Assembly: GCF_035194505.1 (NCBI RefSeq)
Contig: NZ_CP136573.1
Coordinates: forward strand, 2,219,001 to 2,283,000
Reading direction: 5' to 3'
Length of the DNA: 64,000 nucleotides
Source: Erythrobacter sp.
GTDB taxonomy: Bacteria > Pseudomonadota > Alphaproteobacteria > Sphingomonadales > Sphingomonadaceae
The notes beneath the pieces are model-generated. The model made no database searches and was not told the origin of the DNA. It saw only the letters and a program-made list of their open reading frames with translations. This document shows positions 61,764-64,000 of the stretch, one piece after another (position 1 is the stretch's first letter; the number at the start of each line of letters is the position of its first letter). The translations under genes and the position numbers were made by a program.

Positions 61764-61785
61764 TCGGCCGGACACGACAGACCTG

Positions 61786-61818
61786 ACGGCCCGGGCGTGA
61801 AAGCGTCCGGGCCGTTTT
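61786..61818 (+). terminator. rho-independent terminator of the large receptor
   Basis: ACGGCCCGG (61786-61794) pairs perfectly with CCGGGCCGT (61807-61815), and TTTT follows at once. It lies 22 bases after the receptor stop. Confidence 0.85.
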
Positions 61819-61895
61819 GCGTCCGGTCAGGCCGCAGGGCACGTTTCGACGGATTCCGGCTTGCAATTGACGGCGCGCTTGCTAGCTGCACGATA

Positions 61896-61910
61896 CGTTA
61901 TCACATAAAA
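61896..61910. promoter_or_regulatory. Zur-box-like site before the ZnuD-like receptor
   Basis: CGTTATCACATAAAA matches the alphaproteobacterial Zur palindrome (T-GTTAT-A-N-T-ATAAC-A) at about 10 of 14 informative positions. It is 15-30 bases before the ATG in a short AT-rich segment, so bound repressor would block transcription. Approximate match only. Confidence 0.45.
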
Positions 61911-61924
61911 ATGGAATACCCACG

Positions 61925-64000
61925 ATGCGTCGCATTCCCTCTCTCGCTCCCTCGCGTCTCGCGCTGGCCGCTGCGCTTGGCCTTGCGGTCACTGCCAGCC
62001 CCGCGCTTGCCGATGATGCCGCCGAAGCCCAGCCTGCACCGGCTGACGAGAAAGCGCAGGTCGAGGATGATCTGCACAACCGCCAAGCCGACGATACCGG
62101 CAACATCATCGTCAGCGCCGCGGGCCTCAAGGAACTCGACGTGCTGGCCGGCACCAGCGTGCTCGAAGCGCGCGACGTGCAGCGGCAGGCGGTGACCGGC
62201 CAGATCGGCGAATTGCTGGCGAAGCTGCCCGGCGTGTCCGCCACCAGCTTCGCCCCCGGCTCCTCCCGTCCGATCCTGCGCGGCCAGCAGGGCGAGCGTG
62301 TGCGCGTGCTGGTGGACGGGGTGGGCACCTCGGACGTCTCGAACACCTCGGTTGACCATGCCACCACGATCGATCCGATCACGGTCGAGCGGATCGAGGT
62401 TCTGCGCGGCCCCGCGGTGCTGCTCTACGGCAGCCAGGCGATCGGCGGCGCAGTCAATGTGATCGACAAGCGCATCCCGGTGCGCATGCCCGATGAAAGC
62501 TTCCACCTCGATGCCTTTGCCGGGGTCGACAGCGCCAGCAACATGCGCACCGGCGCGGCCTCGATTGATGTCGGCGTGGGCGAGAGCCTTGTACTTCACC
62601 TCGATGGTTCGTGGCGCAAGAGCGACGATATCTCGATCGCCGGGTTCCAGGTCGCACCGGCCTTGCGCGCCGATCTGCTGGCCGATGCCGCCGAAGAGCA
62701 GGCCGAAGGCGAGCTCGAGGAGGCCGAAGAACTGCGCGAGGCTGCCGGTGTGCGCGGCACCGTGCCCAACAGCGGGGCGCAAAACTGGACCATCAATGGC
62801 GGTCTTGGCCTGATCCTCGGCCAGAGCACCTTCGGGGCATCGCTTGGCTATTACGATTCGCGCTACGGCGTGCCGACCCGTCCGGGCGCTGGCCACCACC
62901 ATGGCGAGGAAGGCGCGGCTGCCGCGGGCGAGGAAGAGGGCGAGGAGCTGGTCACGATCGGCCTTGAGCAGCTGCGCGCCGACTTCAAGGGCGACATCTA
63001 TCTGGGTGAAGGCGCCTTCCAGCGGCTCAAGTTGCGGGCCGGTTTCTCCGACTACACCCACACCGAGTTCGAAGGCGACGAAATCGGCACCACCTTCGAT
63101 TCCACGAGCATCGAAGCGCGCGCCGAGCTGGTGCAGAGCGAGAGCGGGACGCTGCGCGGTTCGACCGGCATCCAGTATCTCCACCGCGATTTCTTCGCCG
63201 TCGGCGCGGAAGCCTATGTCCCGCCGAACCTGACCGATCAGTTCGCGATCTTCACCCTGCAGGAACTTGGCGCCGGCCCGTTCCAGCTTGAAGCGGCAGC
63301 GCGCGCCGAATTCACCACGGTCAAGGCCCAGACGCTGGGGATAGAGAACGACTACAACACCTTCTCGGGCGCGCTCGGCGTGGTCTATGAAGGGATCGAG
63401 GGCGTGCGCATCGGCCTCAACGGCTCGCGCGTAGAGCGTGCGCCGAGCGCCGAGGACCTGTTCTCGGACGGCCCGCACATCGCAACGCAAGCCTACGAGA
63501 TCGGTGACCCCGATCTCACCGTCGAACGCGCCTGGGGCGTTGAAGCCTATGCCCGCGGCCAGCTGGGGGCAGGCACCTTCAACCTCACCGTCTATCGCCA
63601 GTGGTTCGACAACTACATCTTCCTCGAGGAAGCCGGGTTCGAGCTCGATGACCTGCCGGTGTTCGAATATCTCCAGCAGGATGCCGACTTCTTCGGGATC
63701 GAAGCCGAGTTCAGCTACCCGCTGATCGACACCGACGGCTTCCGCCTGCTGACCGACCTCAGCGCCTCCTATGTCGAGGCCGAGTTGGCCGATGGCACCG
63801 CCGTGCCGCGCATCCCGCCGCTGAGCCTGCTCGGCGCGCTGGAAGCCCAGACCGACGCCTTCGACGTGCGCGGCGAAGTCCAGTGGTTCGACGATCAGGA
63901 CCGCGTGACCGCCTTCGAAACCCCGACCGAGGGCTTCACGATGGTCAACGCGCTGGTCGCGTGGCGTCCGCTGGAAGGCAACCGCAACATCACGCTGCAG
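61925..64000 (+). CDS. ZnuD-like TonB-dependent receptor, 3' end outside window
   Basis: 692 residues are present, still open at 64000. Signal peptide about 1-29 (ending PALADD). Plug: IIVSAAGLKELDVLAG, GELLAKLPGVSATSF, RPILRGQQGERVRVLVDGVG (20 residues), ERIEVLRGPAVLLYGSQAIG and GGAVNVIDKRIP. In the barrel near residue 322, YGVPTRPGAGHHHGEEG starts a His/Glu-rich external loop like the zinc-binding loops of neisserial ZnuD. This and the Zur-like box upstream suggest zinc import. A copper or other metal is not excluded. Confidence 0.9.
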   Translation, partial: MRRIPSLAPSRLALAAALGLAVTASPALADDAAEAQPAPADEKAQVEDDLHNRQADDTGNIIVSAAGLKELDVLAGTSVLEARDVQRQAVTGQIGELLAKLPGVSATSFAPGSSRPILRGQQGERVRVLVDGVGTSDVSNTSVDHATTIDPITVERIEVLRGPAVLLYGSQAIGGAVNVIDKRIPVRMPDESFHLDAFAGVDSASNMRTGAASIDVGVGESLVLHLDGSWRKSDDISIAGFQVAPALRADLLADAAEEQAEGELEEAEELREAAGVRGTVPNSGAQNWTINGGLGLILGQSTFGASLGYYDSRYGVPTRPGAGHHHGEEGAAAAGEEEGEELVTIGLEQLRADFKGDIYLGEGAFQRLKLRAGFSDYTHTEFEGDEIGTTFDSTSIEARAELVQSESGTLRGSTGIQYLHRDFFAVGAEAYVPPNLTDQFAIFTLQELGAGPFQLEAAARAEFTTVKAQTLGIENDYNTFSGALGVVYEGIEGVRIGLNGSRVERAPSAEDLFSDGPHIATQAYEIGDPDLTVERAWGVEAYARGQLGAGTFNLTVYRQWFDNYIFLEEAGFELDDLPVFEYLQQDADFFGIEAEFSYPLIDTDGFRLLTDLSASYVEAELADGTAVPRIPPLSLLGALEAQTDAFDVRGEVQWFDDQDRVTAFETPTEGFTMVNALVAWRPLEGNRNITLQ

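Overview
The window comes from a high-GC alphaproteobacterium, most likely Sphingomonadales and probably the Erythrobacter/Porphyrobacter group. This rests on four TonB-dependent receptors in 64 kb, an UrcA-family protein, GyrB, GuaA, GlnD and FtsK of alphaproteobacterial type, and many GTG/TTG starts. The region reads as ordinary chromosome. I see no insertion sequence, prophage, rRNA operon or CRISPR array. It holds about 55 supportable protein genes and one tRNA-Gly(GCC).

Layout. 0-7 kb: end of a GDYxxLxY protein, a TonB receptor, an 89-base hairpin, then (minus strand) a TenI-like gene, a stand-alone copy of the FtsK gamma domain, and ftsK; yggS diverges from these. 7-19.7 kb: a second receptor, glnD, an acyl-CoA synthetase, lgt, a MidA-type methyltransferase with a long charged helix, a DUF2147 protein, and an osmoprotectant ABC pair with permease and binding protein fused. 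19.8-28 kb: leucine-catabolism genes (isovaleryl-CoA dehydrogenase, carboxyltransferase subunit) interleaved with two small genes, an acyltransferase, DUF1295, TetR, SnoaL-like, an M50-like protease and an AI-2E-type transporter. 28-38 kb: gyrB, PIG-L deacetylase, an AMP-binding ligase, a 760-base region with small peptide, hairpins and UrcA, guaA, YceI lipoprotein, nitronate monooxygenase. 38-47 kb: small secreted and zinc-finger proteins, an ABC-2 ATPase, nadB, a degenerate TraB/GumN protein, an alpha/beta hydrolase, a chemoreceptor, a host-attachment-type protein. 47-51 kb: nrdA, a small membrane protein and nrdB, then a DUF559 nuclease bracketed by inverted palindromic repeats. 51-58.6 kb: sulfotransferase, DUF465, argB, yggT, folD, a lipoprotein, marC, a LonN protein and a YbbN-like thioredoxin. 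58.5-64 kb: tRNA-Gly, a very large TonB receptor and the start of a ZnuD-like receptor with a possible Zur box.

Most genes are housekeeping or small-molecule metabolism. The least expected structures are: (i) a minus-strand array of hairpins at 33.3-33.77 kb whose loops nearly all carry C-runs complementary to Shine-Dalgarno sequences, beside a 27-residue membrane peptide; (ii) the DUF559 gene enclosed by inverted copies of a 36-base palindromic element; (iii) the free-standing FtsK gamma-like protein two genes from FtsK itself. All coordinates, starts and motif matches were read by eye; family assignments come from recognised motifs, not from database searches.
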